DNA of 64,000 nt, taken from contig WRHU01000008.1 in the NCBI GenBank assembly GCA_009783085.1, positions 26,583 to 90,582 on the forward strand, read 5' to 3'. Made by a program: the position numbers and the translations under genes. Source of the DNA: Coriobacteriia bacterium. GTDB taxonomy: Bacteria > Actinomycetota > Coriobacteriia > Coriobacteriales > UBA8131. Below are positions 17,986-27,557 of the stretch, one piece after another (position 1 is the first letter of the stretch; every line of letters begins with the position of its first letter). The notes under the pieces are model-generated. The model was given only the letters and a program-made list of their open reading frames with translations. It searched no databases and was not told where the DNA came from.

Positions 17986-18657
17986 ATGAGTGAGAAGAAC
18001 ATTCAGCTTATTGTTGGTCTTGGCAACCCCGGCGCAGAATATGAAGAAACACGCCACAACGTGGGTTTTATGGCTCTTGACGTACTCTTGGAGAAACTCG
18101 GTGGAGATACGGGGAATACTGAGCAAGCAGCCCGAGGACAAAAACCACGGACAAAGCGCTCGCTCAAAACACGACTTTTTAGCACAGGAGGCAGTTCTGC
18201 CTACTCAAAAATGCGCTGCAATGCCCTCACTTATGAGCTTGATTTTGAGGACAAGCGCATTATTCTTGCCAAGCCACAAACCTTTATGAACCGCAGCGGA
18301 CAAAGTGTCAAAGGCTTGCTCAAGCACTATCAACTTGAACTTGATGAGCTGCTTGTTATCCACGACGACCTTGATTTGCCTGCCGCAACGCTGCGTGTCA
18401 AAGTAGGCGGAGGTGCTGGCGGACACAATGGCATACGAAGCATTATTGACAGCTGCGGGGCTGATTTTGCGCGTATTAAGGTAGGGATTGATCGCCCTCC
18501 TGGGCAAATGCCTGCCGATAAATACGTGTTGCAGGCGCTGCGCAGCGATGCCTTAGAGGAACTGGGCATTGACGCACGGCGCAGCGCCGAGATTGCCCTA
18601 GCTGTTTTGAGCGACGGACTGCTTGCTGCCCAAAATACCTACAACGGACAAAACTAA
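17986..18657 (+). CDS. pth: Peptidyl-tRNA hydrolase
   Basis: A 223-residue Pth. Conserved: LIVGLGNPGAEYEETRHNVG (catalytic His and tRNA contacts), KPQTFMNRSGQ, LLVIHDDLDLP (catalytic Asp) and GGAGGHNGIRSI. It recycles peptidyl-tRNA released from stalled ribosomes. Compared with the usual ~190 residues there is a basic insertion of about 25 residues at 42-66 (TEQAARGQKPRTKRSLKTR). The ATG at 17986 is preceded by GGTGG; a GTG at 17977 with GAGGAA upstream would add three residues and cannot be excluded. Confidence 0.96.
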   Translation: MSEKNIQLIVGLGNPGAEYEETRHNVGFMALDVLLEKLGGDTGNTEQAARGQKPRTKRSLKTRLFSTGGSSAYSKMRCNALTYELDFEDKRIILAKPQTFMNRSGQSVKGLLKHYQLELDELLVIHDDLDLPAATLRVKVGGGAGGHNGIRSIIDSCGADFARIKVGIDRPPGQMPADKYVLQALRSDALEELGIDARRSAEIALAVLSDGLLAAQNTYNGQN

Positions 18658-18680
18658 GCTCCCACTGTTATCACAAAAAA

Positions 18681-18713
18681 CCCCGCAACCCCAGCTTTGC
18701 TGGGGTTGCGGGG
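18681..18713. terminator. Strong hairpin terminator between pth and the surface protein gene
   Basis: CCCCGCAACCCCAGC-TTT-GCTGGGGTTGCGGGG, a perfect 15-pair stem. On the minus strand it is followed by TTTTTTGTG, so it mainly stops the surface protein gene, and it also ends the glmU-prs-pth run. Confidence 0.9.
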
Positions 18714-18733
18714 GTTGATGCACAGTGCGCTTC

Positions 18734-19816
<1,083 letters not shown>

Positions 19817-20461
19817 GAGTGGTTTCCTTTCTTTTAATTTGTGGCTCATAAGCCGCCACCCTTATGTACCGCACACACTATACGCTCCTCAAACGCAAAA
19901 TGCAAGGGTTTTGAGGGAAAATGGTACTACAACCACTATGGACAACACACGCCATCAACCTACCACTCTCCCGCTAGGCCCCGCATCAAGTGCGGGGCGA
20001 CAAACCGTCAAGCCCGGTGCGACAACCTGCTGCGTCGCACACTTACTGCACGGTGCGACAGACTATGCTATGTCCTCAGTTGTCGCTCAAAGCAACTGAC
20101 AGAGCCATGTCCTCGCTTGTCGCTCCGGGCAGCGAGCCTTTAGGTGAGCGTGACCCGGAGCCTAGGATTGCGCATGAGTGCCAAAAAAGAGGTTGCCCAA
20201 AAAGCGTATGGGCTATTTTTCCTCTAGCAACGTAAGAGATGGCGCAGCCGCCCGAATGTTCTCAAGAACGTGACGGTTGGCGCGGCAGCTACAGCAACGT
20301 GCAGGGTGTCAGCGCCGCATGAGTGTTTACAACCAAAGGACGGTTGGCGCGGCGTTTAGATATAGAGGGGGATAATTACTCTGGCAGGCAGGGGTGGTTC
20401 TGTGGCCCCTTTGTGAAACAAGTGGGGGCGCAGGGCCACCCCTGCCTGCTTATAGCCAAAT
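19817..20461. other. 645-base intergenic region with palindromes and short repeats
   Basis: No credible gene. It holds CCCCGCA-TCAAG-TGCGGGG (19979-19997), a degenerate second copy just after it, a hairpin GCTCCGGG...CCCGGAGC (20122-20161) whose loop contains GCAGCGAGC and AGGTGAGC, and a direct repeat of GACGGTTGGCGCGGC (near 20272 and 20340). Several copies of GTGCGACA and TTGTCGCT are scattered through it. It appears to be a landing zone for small repeats. Confidence 0.6.
20384..20449 (-). terminator. Long hairpin downstream of the pilus-like cluster
   Basis: GCAGGCAGGGGTGG (20384-20397) pairs perfectly with CCACCCCTGCCTGC (20436-20449), and the inner sequence also pairs in part (CTGTGGCCCC with GGGGGCGCAG). 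It starts 13 bases past the stop of the PilT-like gene and probably ends that operon, though there is no clear T run. Confidence 0.6.
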
Positions 20462-21535
20462 CTACTTAAAGCCTTCAAGTCCGGCTTGTTTTGCCAAGGT
20501 TTCCGGGGCAAGGGCGTGGGTAATCATGTCTTGTGCGCTGATTTTGCCGCTCTGGCATAACCCGAGCAAACAAGCGTCCATGCCTATCATGCCTTCTGCA
20601 GCAGCCGTGTTAATAACCGCAGACATCTGATGCGTGCGCCCTTCTCGAATAAGGTTGCGAACAGCATTGTTGCAGTGCATAATCTCAAAGGCTGGAATCA
20701 TCGAACCGTCGCTGGTGGGCAAAAGCTGCTGCGAAATTACACTTTGTAGCACCATAGAAAGCTGCATGCGCACCTGTGCTTGTTGCTCGGCAGGAAACGA
20801 ATCCACGAGGCGGTCAACGGTATTAACTGCGCCCACCGTATGGAGGGTTGAAAGCACTAGGTGCCCTGTTTCTGCAGCGGTTAAGGCAATCGAGATAGTT
20901 TCGGGGTCGCGCAGCTCACCAATAAGAATAACGTCGGGACTCTCGCGCAGAGCAGCACGCAAGGCAGTGGCATAGTTTGCCGTGTCAATGTTTACCTCAC
21001 GCTGAGAAATAAGGCTTTCTTTGTGGCGATGCAAAAACTCAATGGGGTTTTCAAGCGTAATAACGTGTGCGTTGCGCTGGGCGTTAATGCGGTCGATAAG
21101 ACACGCCAGCGTGGTTGTTTTGCCGCTGCCTGCAGGACCAGTAATCAGTACAAGCCCACGGCGTAGCTCGGTAAGCTCTAAAACTGACTGCGGAATATGC
21201 AGCCCTTCTGGCTCAGGCAAATCAAAGGCAACCACACGGATAACCGCCGCAAGTGAACCACGTTGTTTGTAGGTGTTCACCCTAAAACGAGAGAGGCCCT
21301 TAATGGCAAACGAGAAGTCATCATCGCCTTGTTTGAGAATGGTTTCCATCGAGCGATCCTCTGCCATCTCATAGATTTGCGAAATAATTTCGCGCGTATC
21401 AGATGGCGAGAGCACGTGGTCATTAAGCTGCTCAATCTGGGTTCCTTGCTTGTAGCTGATTGGCTTGCCCGCAAGAACAAACACATCTGCAACACCCTTT
21501 TCAACCAACTCCCCTAACAGTACTTTTGCGTCCAT
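20462..21535 (-). CDS. PilT-family type IV pilus ATPase
   Basis: A 357-residue hexameric secretion ATPase of the PilT type. Residues 1-90 form the N-terminal domain; GPAGSGKTT (Walker A) near 128, the Asp box HVITLENPIEFLH, the Walker B-like ILIGELRDPETI and the His box GHLVLSTLHTVGAVNTVDRL are all present. PilT proteins power pilus retraction, while PilB powers extension; no PilB is in this cluster, so this may be the only motor. AGGAGAG lies eight bases before the ATG at 21535. It is the last gene of a minus-strand operon beginning at 24738 or 25843. Confidence 0.9.
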   Translation of the reverse strand: MDAKVLLGELVEKGVADVFVLAGKPISYKQGTQIEQLNDHVLSPSDTREIISQIYEMAEDRSMETILKQGDDDFSFAIKGLSRFRVNTYKQRGSLAAVIRVVAFDLPEPEGLHIPQSVLELTELRRGLVLITGPAGSGKTTTLACLIDRINAQRNAHVITLENPIEFLHRHKESLISQREVNIDTANYATALRAALRESPDVILIGELRDPETISIALTAAETGHLVLSTLHTVGAVNTVDRLVDSFPAEQQAQVRMQLSMVLQSVISQQLLPTSDGSMIPAFEIMHCNNAVRNLIREGRTHQMSAVINTAAAEGMIGMDACLLGLCQSGKISAQDMITHALAPETLAKQAGLEGFK

Positions 21536-21548
21536 GATGCTCACTCTC

Positions 21549-22013
21549 CTATTCTGTTCCCCGAGGAACTGATTGCCATTGTCTAATAGTTGGCGTACCG
21601 TCTGGAGCAACCGCAACGGTAACCACAAGTTCTTTTAAGTCGCCCTCATCAAACACCCTGCGTATCTCAAACGCACCGTCTGCCAGTAACGTTATCTCTC
21701 CTAAATAGGCCAGCGTACTTTCTTGGCTTGCTTCTGGCGTTTTTTGTTCAATATCCTTGACGAGCTGCGCATACCACTGGGTTGCCTCACTGTCTGCTGC
21801 ATAATGATTCGCCGCCGCAGTTGCTGCCATTTCGCTTAAATGTAAATCTGAGCGCGCAGAAACTAATGAGAGTATCGAAAAGGTTGTAAGCAGCATTACT
21901 ACCAGAACGGTAACGAGGGTGGTAATACCAATGCCAGCAGCAAAACGTGCTTTACGAGGGGCTGGCGATAGGTCGCCTGTGCCAGCAAAAACTCTTGTAT
22001 CCTTTGCAGACAT
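21549..22013 (-). CDS. Single-span protein of the pilus-like cluster (154 aa)
   Basis: A 154-residue protein with a basic 24-residue N-terminus, one membrane span (GIGITTLVTVLVVMLLTTFSIL, residues 27-50) and a ~100-residue outside domain that ends in a strand-rich segment (LKELVVTVAVAPDGTPTIRQWQ). The helix continuing from the span into the outside domain resembles a pilin, but there is no G-F-x-x-x-E cleavage motif. Its ATG shares one base with the stop of the 191-residue gene upstream, and the PilT-like gene follows after 13 bases. Family not recognised. Confidence 0.72.
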   Translation of the reverse strand: MSAKDTRVFAGTGDLSPAPRKARFAAGIGITTLVTVLVVMLLTTFSILSLVSARSDLHLSEMAATAAANHYAADSEATQWYAQLVKDIEQKTPEASQESTLAYLGEITLLADGAFEIRRVFDEGDLKELVVTVAVAPDGTPTIRQWQSVPRGTE

Positions 22014-22588
22014 TACGCTACACCCCCCAACTCTGGCTTGACGCCCACATATTCACACACTTCAAACTCGTAGAGGCGCGATTTTTTATCAAAAACAACA
22101 ATGCGAGCCTTTGCTAAACCCAAAGCGTCGGGCTTATCTATGGCACATTCTAAGAAGTAGTGAGCGCTTTCCCAATCATTGGTCGGATTAAGCGAGCGGT
22201 CATAAAGCTGCACGATAAAGTAGTCGCCAGCTGGGGCCAGTACGTCAAGTACTGGTATAAACTCTTGCCGAGAAGTCTTGGGAGGCGTGCTGGCTTCCAG
22301 CGCAAAACTCTCAATGGCATCTGCATAATCGTTCATGAGCCCACCGTTAGTACGCTGAGCATTTTCAAGGCTTGCCAACAGGGCATCTACATCGCCGCCC
22401 GTTGTCTTAAACAACTCAGCGGTAGTTTGCGCTTCAAGCGATAAGTGCGAGAGTGCCGAGGATTGCTGGCTGAGCGTGCGTGCCTCAATAAAAACCTGCA
22501 TGGTTATAAGCGCACAGAAGGTAAAAATAACAACGTTGAGTGCCAGTTCAAGAAAGAACGCACGCGAACGAGCGGTCTGGGCTGTCAT
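22013..22588 (-). CDS. Pilin-like single-span protein (191 aa)
   Basis: A 191-residue protein whose N-terminus RAFFLELALNVVIFTFC is a hydrophobic helix with a glutamate in the pilin-like position, followed by a long amphipathic region (ALSHLSLEAQTTAELF) and a mixed C-terminal domain. There is no glycine before the helix, so processing by a prepilin peptidase is doubtful. It overlaps the DUF4860-like gene upstream by four bases (ATGA) and touches the next gene. Likely a minor pilin or platform partner; function not known. Confidence 0.72.
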   Translation of the reverse strand: MTAQTARSRAFFLELALNVVIFTFCALITMQVFIEARTLSQQSSALSHLSLEAQTTAELFKTTGGDVDALLASLENAQRTNGGLMNDYADAIESFALEASTPPKTSRQEFIPVLDVLAPAGDYFIVQLYDRSLNPTNDWESAHYFLECAIDKPDALGLAKARIVVFDKKSRLYEFEVCEYVGVKPELGGVA

Positions 22589-23199
22589 CGGCCTCCACCT
22601 CCCCGAGCATCGTTATCCTCGTTATTCTCCTCAAGCTCGTCCTCATCTAAATCATCAAAATCGCCTTCAACTGCATCAACGGCAGCAGCAAGCGCAACCG
22701 CGGCAGGGTCATAATTAAAGGGCTCGCCTTGCGCTTTAAGCATAAGCATTCGAGAGTTCTCAATGCCATCTGCGCCCACAAGCTTTATGCTCAAGATATT
22801 GTTCTCATCAAGCGTAAGTTTCATGCTTTGCATAGGCATAATGGCTTGCAACATATTCAAATCTACCTTTTCGCCCGAGAAAATAAGCTCCTCGCACAAC
22901 ATGCCCTCGTGAACAAAAATCCACGTTTCGTACCCTAGGCCTGTTTCTTGTTCGATGAGAACCAAAGCATCAACGTCGCCAACTTTTTGAACGCTTATTG
23001 CGCCAGCAACGTCGTTTTGACGCGTTTTTTCGGTCAGATACAAAACGCCCGTGCGCAAATCATAGTTTGACTGCATAACCGCACTGATATCTTTGTAGGT
23101 GTTTGCGCCAACAACACACAGAAACAGGGCTCCTGCGGCATAGACGCAAAAGATTATGAGCACTAACAGCAAATCAAATGAGTGTCGTTTTTGTCGCAT
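22585..23199 (-). CDS. DUF4860-like membrane protein of the pilus-like cluster
   Basis: A 204-residue protein beginning with a basic turn and one span (SFDLLLVLIIFCVYAAGALFLCVVG), then a ~115-residue soluble domain (NYDLRTGVLYLTEKTRQND ... VLIEQETGLGYETWIFVHEGMLCEEL) and a Glu/Asp-rich tail ending in GGGGR. The first half matches my recollection of the DUF4860 family, which occurs in Gram-positive anaerobes next to PilC-like and ATPase genes. GGAGGTGCA precedes the ATG. Overlapping genes on the 3' side show tight co-translation. Confidence 0.75.
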   Translation of the reverse strand: MRQKRHSFDLLLVLIIFCVYAAGALFLCVVGANTYKDISAVMQSNYDLRTGVLYLTEKTRQNDVAGAISVQKVGDVDALVLIEQETGLGYETWIFVHEGMLCEELIFSGEKVDLNMLQAIMPMQSMKLTLDENNILSIKLVGADGIENSRMLMLKAQGEPFNYDPAAVALAAAVDAVEGDFDDLDEDELEENNEDNDARGGGGR

Positions 23200-23283
23200 T
23201 GCACCTCCATTCCTCGTGTCTGTAACCTGCGCTTGCCCCGTTTGTTTGTAGATTGCACTTTCACCATTTGCACTGCGCTTGTC

Positions 23284-23631
23284 CTAGGTGTGTATCATCA
23301 CAACACGAATCTGCGGGAGGATATTGCTTCCCATAGGTTCGTAATAGACGGCATAACGATTTCTATCAACGATAAGCCCGTAGTGTTCCTCAAGATACTC
23401 AACCGAACTGGGAAAGCGTCCCTCTAAAACATAGCACTGCACGGCACTTCTGCGTACGGCGTCGGTGAGAAACTCAGCTTGGTTGTTTTCAACCTGAGTT
23501 GAAATGCTTCGTACGCCAAGCAGCATTGCCACGATAAGGGTGGCAACAAAGACAAACATAAGCACAGCACGCGAGGCAAAACTGCGCCCTTTGAGCGCTG
23601 TGCGAGTTTCATCTGTTTGCATACGAGCCAT
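23284..23631 (-). CDS. Pseudopilin-like protein (115 aa)
   Basis: A 115-residue protein with a basic N-terminus, one span (VLMFVFVATLIVAMLLGV) and a helix running into AVRRSAVQCYVLEGRFPSS and EYLEEHYGLI. The R-x-A-V-Q-x-Y-x-x-E-G-R-x-P-x-S block closely resembles type II secretion pseudopilins of the GspG kind, although the usual leader G-F-T-L-x-E is missing. CGGGAGTT precedes the ATG. It lies between the PilC-like gene and the DUF4860-like gene and is probably a structural subunit of the same machine. Confidence 0.75.
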   Translation of the reverse strand: MARMQTDETRTALKGRSFASRAVLMFVFVATLIVAMLLGVRSISTQVENNQAEFLTDAVRRSAVQCYVLEGRFPSSVEYLEEHYGLIVDRNRYAVYYEPMGSNILPQIRVVMIHT

Positions 23632-23691
23632 AACTCCCGTTACTCCTGTTCGCTTCCTTTATTGCCTGCTGCCTGTTGCCAAGTGCTCCGT

Positions 23692-24738
23692 CTAAAAGCC
23701 TGTCAAAACGCCAACGAGCGGCAGCATGACCGCAAGCAAAATAATGCCCACAAGCACGCACATAATTACTACCAGCGTTGGCTCGATTATCGAAACTAAA
23801 TTATCAAGTCGATGCTCAGTTTCAAGACTTATCTGCTCGCCAACCTGCTCAAAGGCATCAGCCTCAGTGCCCGTCTTAAAGCCCATCGAAAGCAGAGCCA
23901 TAGCATGGGGCGGAAAAATCTCGCTTCTTTCGATAGCTGTCAAAAACGGCTCCCCTGCTGCTACCTCAGCCTGAATGGTCTTGATGCGATTTTTTGCACG
24001 TTTGTTCTCAACCAGTGGCTCGGCATAACTCAGCGCCTCATCAACACTTAGACCCGATTTCAACAAAGAGGAGAGCGCCAAAGCATGGCGCTGCGCCGAC
24101 GTGTTAAAACTGAGCGAACGGGTAATGGGCGCGCTCTGGTACAAAGAGCTAAAGAACCTCTTGCCCACCGGCGTTAAGCGCAAAACCACCACGGCAAGTA
24201 TAAGCACAATAAGAACCACGGCGATTACAAGAGCGTAGGAGCGCAAAGCCATGCCAATGTCGAGCAAAGCTGCTGCTGCACCGGTCATCTCAAAGCCAAG
24301 CTGCCTAAACACTTGGTCAAAAATGGGCATTGCCTGCGTGAGCAACACCAACACCACCGCCAGCACCACTACCAACATCGAAAGCGGATACACCAGCGAT
24401 GACTTAATGGACTGAGTCAAAACATCGCGCTTTGCGTAGTAGGCGTGCAGGCTCGCAAAGGTTTCTTCCATGCGTCCCGTTTCCTCGCCAATACGAATAA
24501 GCGACAAGGCGTAGTCGGGCAAATCCCCTTGCGCCGCAAGCGTGTCGTAAAGCGAAGCGCCATCAACGGAGGCTCGATATAAAGCCTCAAGACGTTGTTT
24601 CTCGTAAGCACTCTGGGCGTTGTTTCTCAAGATGTCAAAGCCCTCGGCAATGGGCAACCCCGAGCGATACACCAGCTCAAGGTTACTGAAAAACAAGTCG
24701 AGCTCAGCAGGTGTCAATTCTTTTTTTCTGCTAGCCAT
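23692..24738 (-). CDS. Type II secretion F / PilC-like platform protein
   Basis: A 348-residue inner-membrane platform protein with two T2SSF domains (residues ~10-135 and ~215-335) and three spans (LVYPLSMLVVVLAVVLVLL near 115; a second near 170; IIEPTLVVIMCVLVGIILLAVM near 318). Motifs include LSFFSNLELVYRSG-like start, GEETGRMEETF and SGLSVDEAL. PilC/GspF proteins hold the pilus base and contact the ATPase. AGAGGACGTT precedes the ATG. It is the first member of the compact pilus-like operon, with the transglutaminase lipoprotein 136 bases upstream. Confidence 0.9.
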   Translation of the reverse strand: MASRKKELTPAELDLFFSNLELVYRSGLPIAEGFDILRNNAQSAYEKQRLEALYRASVDGASLYDTLAAQGDLPDYALSLIRIGEETGRMEETFASLHAYYAKRDVLTQSIKSSLVYPLSMLVVVLAVVLVLLTQAMPIFDQVFRQLGFEMTGAAAALLDIGMALRSYALVIAVVLIVLILAVVVLRLTPVGKRFFSSLYQSAPITRSLSFNTSAQRHALALSSLLKSGLSVDEALSYAEPLVENKRAKNRIKTIQAEVAAGEPFLTAIERSEIFPPHAMALLSMGFKTGTEADAFEQVGEQISLETEHRLDNLVSIIEPTLVVIMCVLVGIILLAVMLPLVGVLTGF

Positions 24739-24874
24739 AACGTCCTCTTTCTTAATCTCTGTGACAACTAACCTGTTGTCTGTTTCTTATCTCATCTCGG
24801 TGCTGCACCTCGAAAGCAAGCACCCCTTGCTTTCTCATCTCGGCAACAACAGCGGCGGTTGCCTGTTTTCTCGC

Positions 24875-25843
24875 TTAATAATAAAACATCGGTTGATAAT
24901 TTGTTCCGTCTCCAATAGAACTTGACAAATCACGGGTAAGGTCGCGCGCGGCATCAAAGGTTGGATCCATTCTCACCCACTCAGTGCCATCAAACTGATA
25001 GTAACTAAGGTGTCCGTCCTCAATACTATGCACGGCAATCCACGCATGATACGAACTTCCAGCATAGCCAATAACCAGCTGGGCAGGTACGCGTTGCGCA
25101 CGTAGCATAGAAACCGTAAGCACCGCATAGTCAAAGCAAATGCCTGATTTGGTAGTAATGGTTGAGGTATTTTCGGGCAGATAGCCTGAGGCAAGCGTCT
25201 TAAGCTTCTCCTCATCATAGGTGACGTTTTGCGCAACCCAAAGATAAATCCCGTTGATAGCCTCAAGTTCGCTTGTAGCGCCCTCGGTAAGCTCTTGAGA
25301 AAACGTGGTGGCTTCATCTCCAGCTGCGTAATAGACGTACTGACTGGGGGTCAAAAAAGGAAGAAACTCATCACTTAAGGTCACGTCTATGTTTTGCGAA
25401 AAAACCGCAGCATATCTGTCGCCCTCTATGTTCTCCCACACCCCTACCTTATAGGTTCCATTGCCTTCCGAGAAGGGAAAGGCCATATATTTTTTGGTAT
25501 TTAGAAGCGTGTATTGGTACTGGTTGCCCGTAGGAGTTTCGACAAGCACCTTGACTTTTGTTTTTGGAACCTTCGATTTGACACAAAAATAGCCGTCTGA
25601 ACTGTTTGAGAAGTCTATGACGGCTTTATTGTTGCTTTGCGCAGCATTGCCCGGAGCGGTGGTGGGCAAAACAACGGGCTCATTGTCGCGCAGCTGACCT
25701 GGGTTAGTTGAACCCATAACAAGCGTGACATCTTTGCCGCAACCAACAAGCGTAAGTGCGAGCACACAAGCAAGTAAGCAGGGCAGTAAAAAGGCACCTG
25801 CCTGCGCGAAAAATCGCTTATGTGGCCTACGCAATTCTTTCAC
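24875..25843 (-). CDS. Transglutaminase-like lipoprotein
   Basis: A 322-residue lipoprotein (lipobox LVGC, Cys near 34). The C-terminal half is a transglutaminase-like cysteine protease core with SGICFDYAVL (Cys), SSYHAWIAV (His) and VRMDPTFDA (Asp), so the catalytic triad is complete. The N-terminal half (60-190) looks like a beta-rich binding domain. Such proteins act outside the membrane as peptidases or cross-linking enzymes. A GTG start at 25843 is chosen because GGAG lies seven bases before it; a TTG at 25888 is weaker. It precedes the pilus-like operon on the same strand and may help process or anchor its product. Confidence 0.85.
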   Translation of the reverse strand: MKELRRPHKRFFAQAGAFLLPCLLACVLALTLVGCGKDVTLVMGSTNPGQLRDNEPVVLPTTAPGNAAQSNNKAVIDFSNSSDGYFCVKSKVPKTKVKVLVETPTGNQYQYTLLNTKKYMAFPFSEGNGTYKVGVWENIEGDRYAAVFSQNIDVTLSDEFLPFLTPSQYVYYAAGDEATTFSQELTEGATSELEAINGIYLWVAQNVTYDEEKLKTLASGYLPENTSTITTKSGICFDYAVLTVSMLRAQRVPAQLVIGYAGSSYHAWIAVHSIEDGHLSYYQFDGTEWVRMDPTFDAARDLTRDLSSSIGDGTNYQPMFYY

Positions 25844-26176
25844 AAAATATCTCCATACCTTATGCAGTGCTCTGCGATGGCTTGCCAAGAGTTATGACGG
25901 GTGGCGTGCGAGCACCTTGTAAGGTGGTGGCGTGCGCCCATCATTTCGATGATGGCATATTCCGTATCAGCCTTGTTATAGTATATCGCAGCTATCTCTG
26001 GAGTTTGCGAGCGTTGGTGTGTTTTTTCTGAGTTTTAACGACGGTTTATCGCGTTAAATGGCAGGAGGAGGGCAGGTTTTTGGCTGATTTTTGGTTGCTC
26101 GTAGGCGCTTTTTGGGCTGCTCTTGGGCACTTTTTTGAGCGCTTTTTGGGCTGCCTGCGAGGCCCTATCATGCGCG
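25844..26176. other. Intergenic region upstream of the transglutaminase gene
   Basis: No gene seen. TATACT on the minus strand near 25979-25984 could be the -10 box of the transglutaminase gene; no -35 is evident. TTTTTGGGCTGC-like short repeats occur at 26080-26160 near the end of the ATP-grasp gene. Confidence 0.35.
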
Positions 26177-27553
26177 CTACCAGCTATATTCGCGGTATTT
26201 CTTAACGTAGTTAAGGTCGCGGGCAACAAGCCATGGCTTTCTCATAAGGTTCAAGTCGTTTTTATAGTGAAGCGGTCGCACGTAGCTGCCCTCACGCTTG
26301 AGCCGCAGTATTTCTGTTTTGAGTTTCTCATTAGTAACATAGTTTTTTACTATAGAAAACGGAACAAAGGAAAGAACCATTTTTTTGTCAATAAAAACAA
26401 AATCTTTGGGTTTTTGATAGAGCAAGTCGTCCACAAGGTACTCGGCAAGATTATAACCACACGCCGTAAGATAATAGCTGCTGCGTGCCTGCCGTGGGTT
26501 AATTTCAAAGACCTTAAACGTGGCATCGCGCTCGTCGTACTTGAGATCAAACTCGGCAATCCCCTTATATTCAATCTTTTTAAGAAACTCGACGAGCTTG
26601 TCTTTAATCTCTGTAGTGTTGCCAAACTCGTTGTAGCCGTTAACCAAAACCGTGCAGTTACCAATGCCGCCTGGTGTGCGCTCTTGCAAACCAATTTGGG
26701 CAAAGGACATCAACTGAGGCTCGGCCTTAGCGTTGCAGTAGAAAATGGCATCAAAAAGCCTGCTGTCATCGCCGGGGATAAACTCTTGTATTACCAGCTC
26801 GTCATCATAACCTGCCTCGGTTATTTCTTTGACAACCTTGATAATCTCCTCGGCAGAATTGAGTTTGTAGACCTTTGCCTGCCCTGCAAACTCATGGTCA
26901 TGGTATTTAATGCCGTCACCCGGTTTGAGAATAACAGGAAACAGCAGCTCGCTTACACCCTGCTTAAGCTCCTCCTCATCAAGCTCACGGGCGCAGTCAA
27001 CAAAATAGCTCTTGGGCATGGCAAGCCCGAGGTCTTTGTACTCACGATAGAAGTTTTGCTTAATGAGCAAATTGTTAAGCGTTTTGAGGTCAACATAGTT
27101 AAAGAGGAAGTACCGCCTGAGAAACTCTGCGTTTTCGACAATCAGGCGCACATAGGTGTCGTTGGTTCCTACCAAAATAAGCGGCTTGTTGGGGTGAGCC
27201 AGCGCATAACGCTCGACCACGCTTTTCATTACCGCAGCATTCCAAAGGTCGGGCACAATCTCGCAGGTCATAATGGAGCTATACTGCGTAAATCCCATAG
27301 AAACCTTGCCAATGGCATGCGGTTTGATGCCGTAAGCCTCGTGGAAATTGCGCGCCATATAATAGGTGTTAATATCAGTGCCTAAAAGGAGAACGCCAAA
27401 GTCTATGCTCCCCTCTTTGAGCGCTGACAACTGTTCGCTCGGTTCGCCCCAAGGCTGTTCTTTGCGTTCGCCCCAAAGTTGTTCACTCGGCTCGCCCAAA
27501 GGCTGTTCGCTCGGCTCGCTCCAAGGTTGTTCATTAAGCTCGGCTCGTATCAT
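26177..27553 (-). CDS. ATP-grasp carboxylate-amine ligase, candidate D-aspartate ligase
   Basis: A 458-residue ATP-grasp enzyme. The fold begins near residue 50 (DFGVLLLGTDINTYYMAR) and shows FPVILKPGDGIKYHD (ATP lysine), ELVIQEFIPGDDSRLFDAI, PGGIGNCTV, and EFDLKYDERDATFKVFEINPRQARSSYY with the metal-binding E-x-N-P-R. The family resembles the carboxylate-amine ligases that attach D-Asp or a similar amino acid to the peptidoglycan stem peptide in lactococci and enterococci. Residues 7-40 are four copies of an 8-residue unit E-Q-P-W-G-E-P-S. The start at 27553 has AAAGGAG before it and follows the racemase stop by four bases. Substrate assignment rests on neighbours (racemase, MurJ, asparagine synthase-like). 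Confidence 0.78.
   Translation of the reverse strand: MIRAELNEQPWSEPSEQPLGEPSEQLWGERKEQPWGEPSEQLSALKEGSIDFGVLLLGTDINTYYMARNFHEAYGIKPHAIGKVSMGFTQYSSIMTCEIVPDLWNAAVMKSVVERYALAHPNKPLILVGTNDTYVRLIVENAEFLRRYFLFNYVDLKTLNNLLIKQNFYREYKDLGLAMPKSYFVDCARELDEEELKQGVSELLFPVILKPGDGIKYHDHEFAGQAKVYKLNSAEEIIKVVKEITEAGYDDELVIQEFIPGDDSRLFDAIFYCNAKAEPQLMSFAQIGLQERTPGGIGNCTVLVNGYNEFGNTTEIKDKLVEFLKKIEYKGIAEFDLKYDERDATFKVFEINPRQARSSYYLTACGYNLAEYLVDDLLYQKPKDFVFIDKKMVLSFVPFSIVKNYVTNEKLKTEILRLKREGSYVRPLHYKNDLNLMRKPWLVARDLNYVKKYREYSW
27431..27526. repeat. Four 24-base repeats in the ATP-grasp N-terminus
   Basis: Units starting at 27431, 27455, 27479 and 27503 share CTGTTCGCTCGGTTCGCC with few changes. They code for the E-Q-P-W-G-E-P-S repeats and keep the reading frame. 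Confidence 0.85.
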
Positions 27554-27557
27554 GCTG

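Noticed and set aside
18003..18507. Reading frames antisense to pth
   Set aside because: The plus-strand frame holds every Pth motif; the antisense frames show no family pattern.
22445..22718. Plus-strand reading frames over the DUF4860-like and pilin-like genes
   Set aside because: Low-complexity Ser/Ala translation of the acidic tail codons; no ribosome binding site.
26123..27385. Long plus-strand reading frame
   Set aside because: It is antisense to the ATP-grasp gene, whose motifs are complete, and lacks any family pattern.
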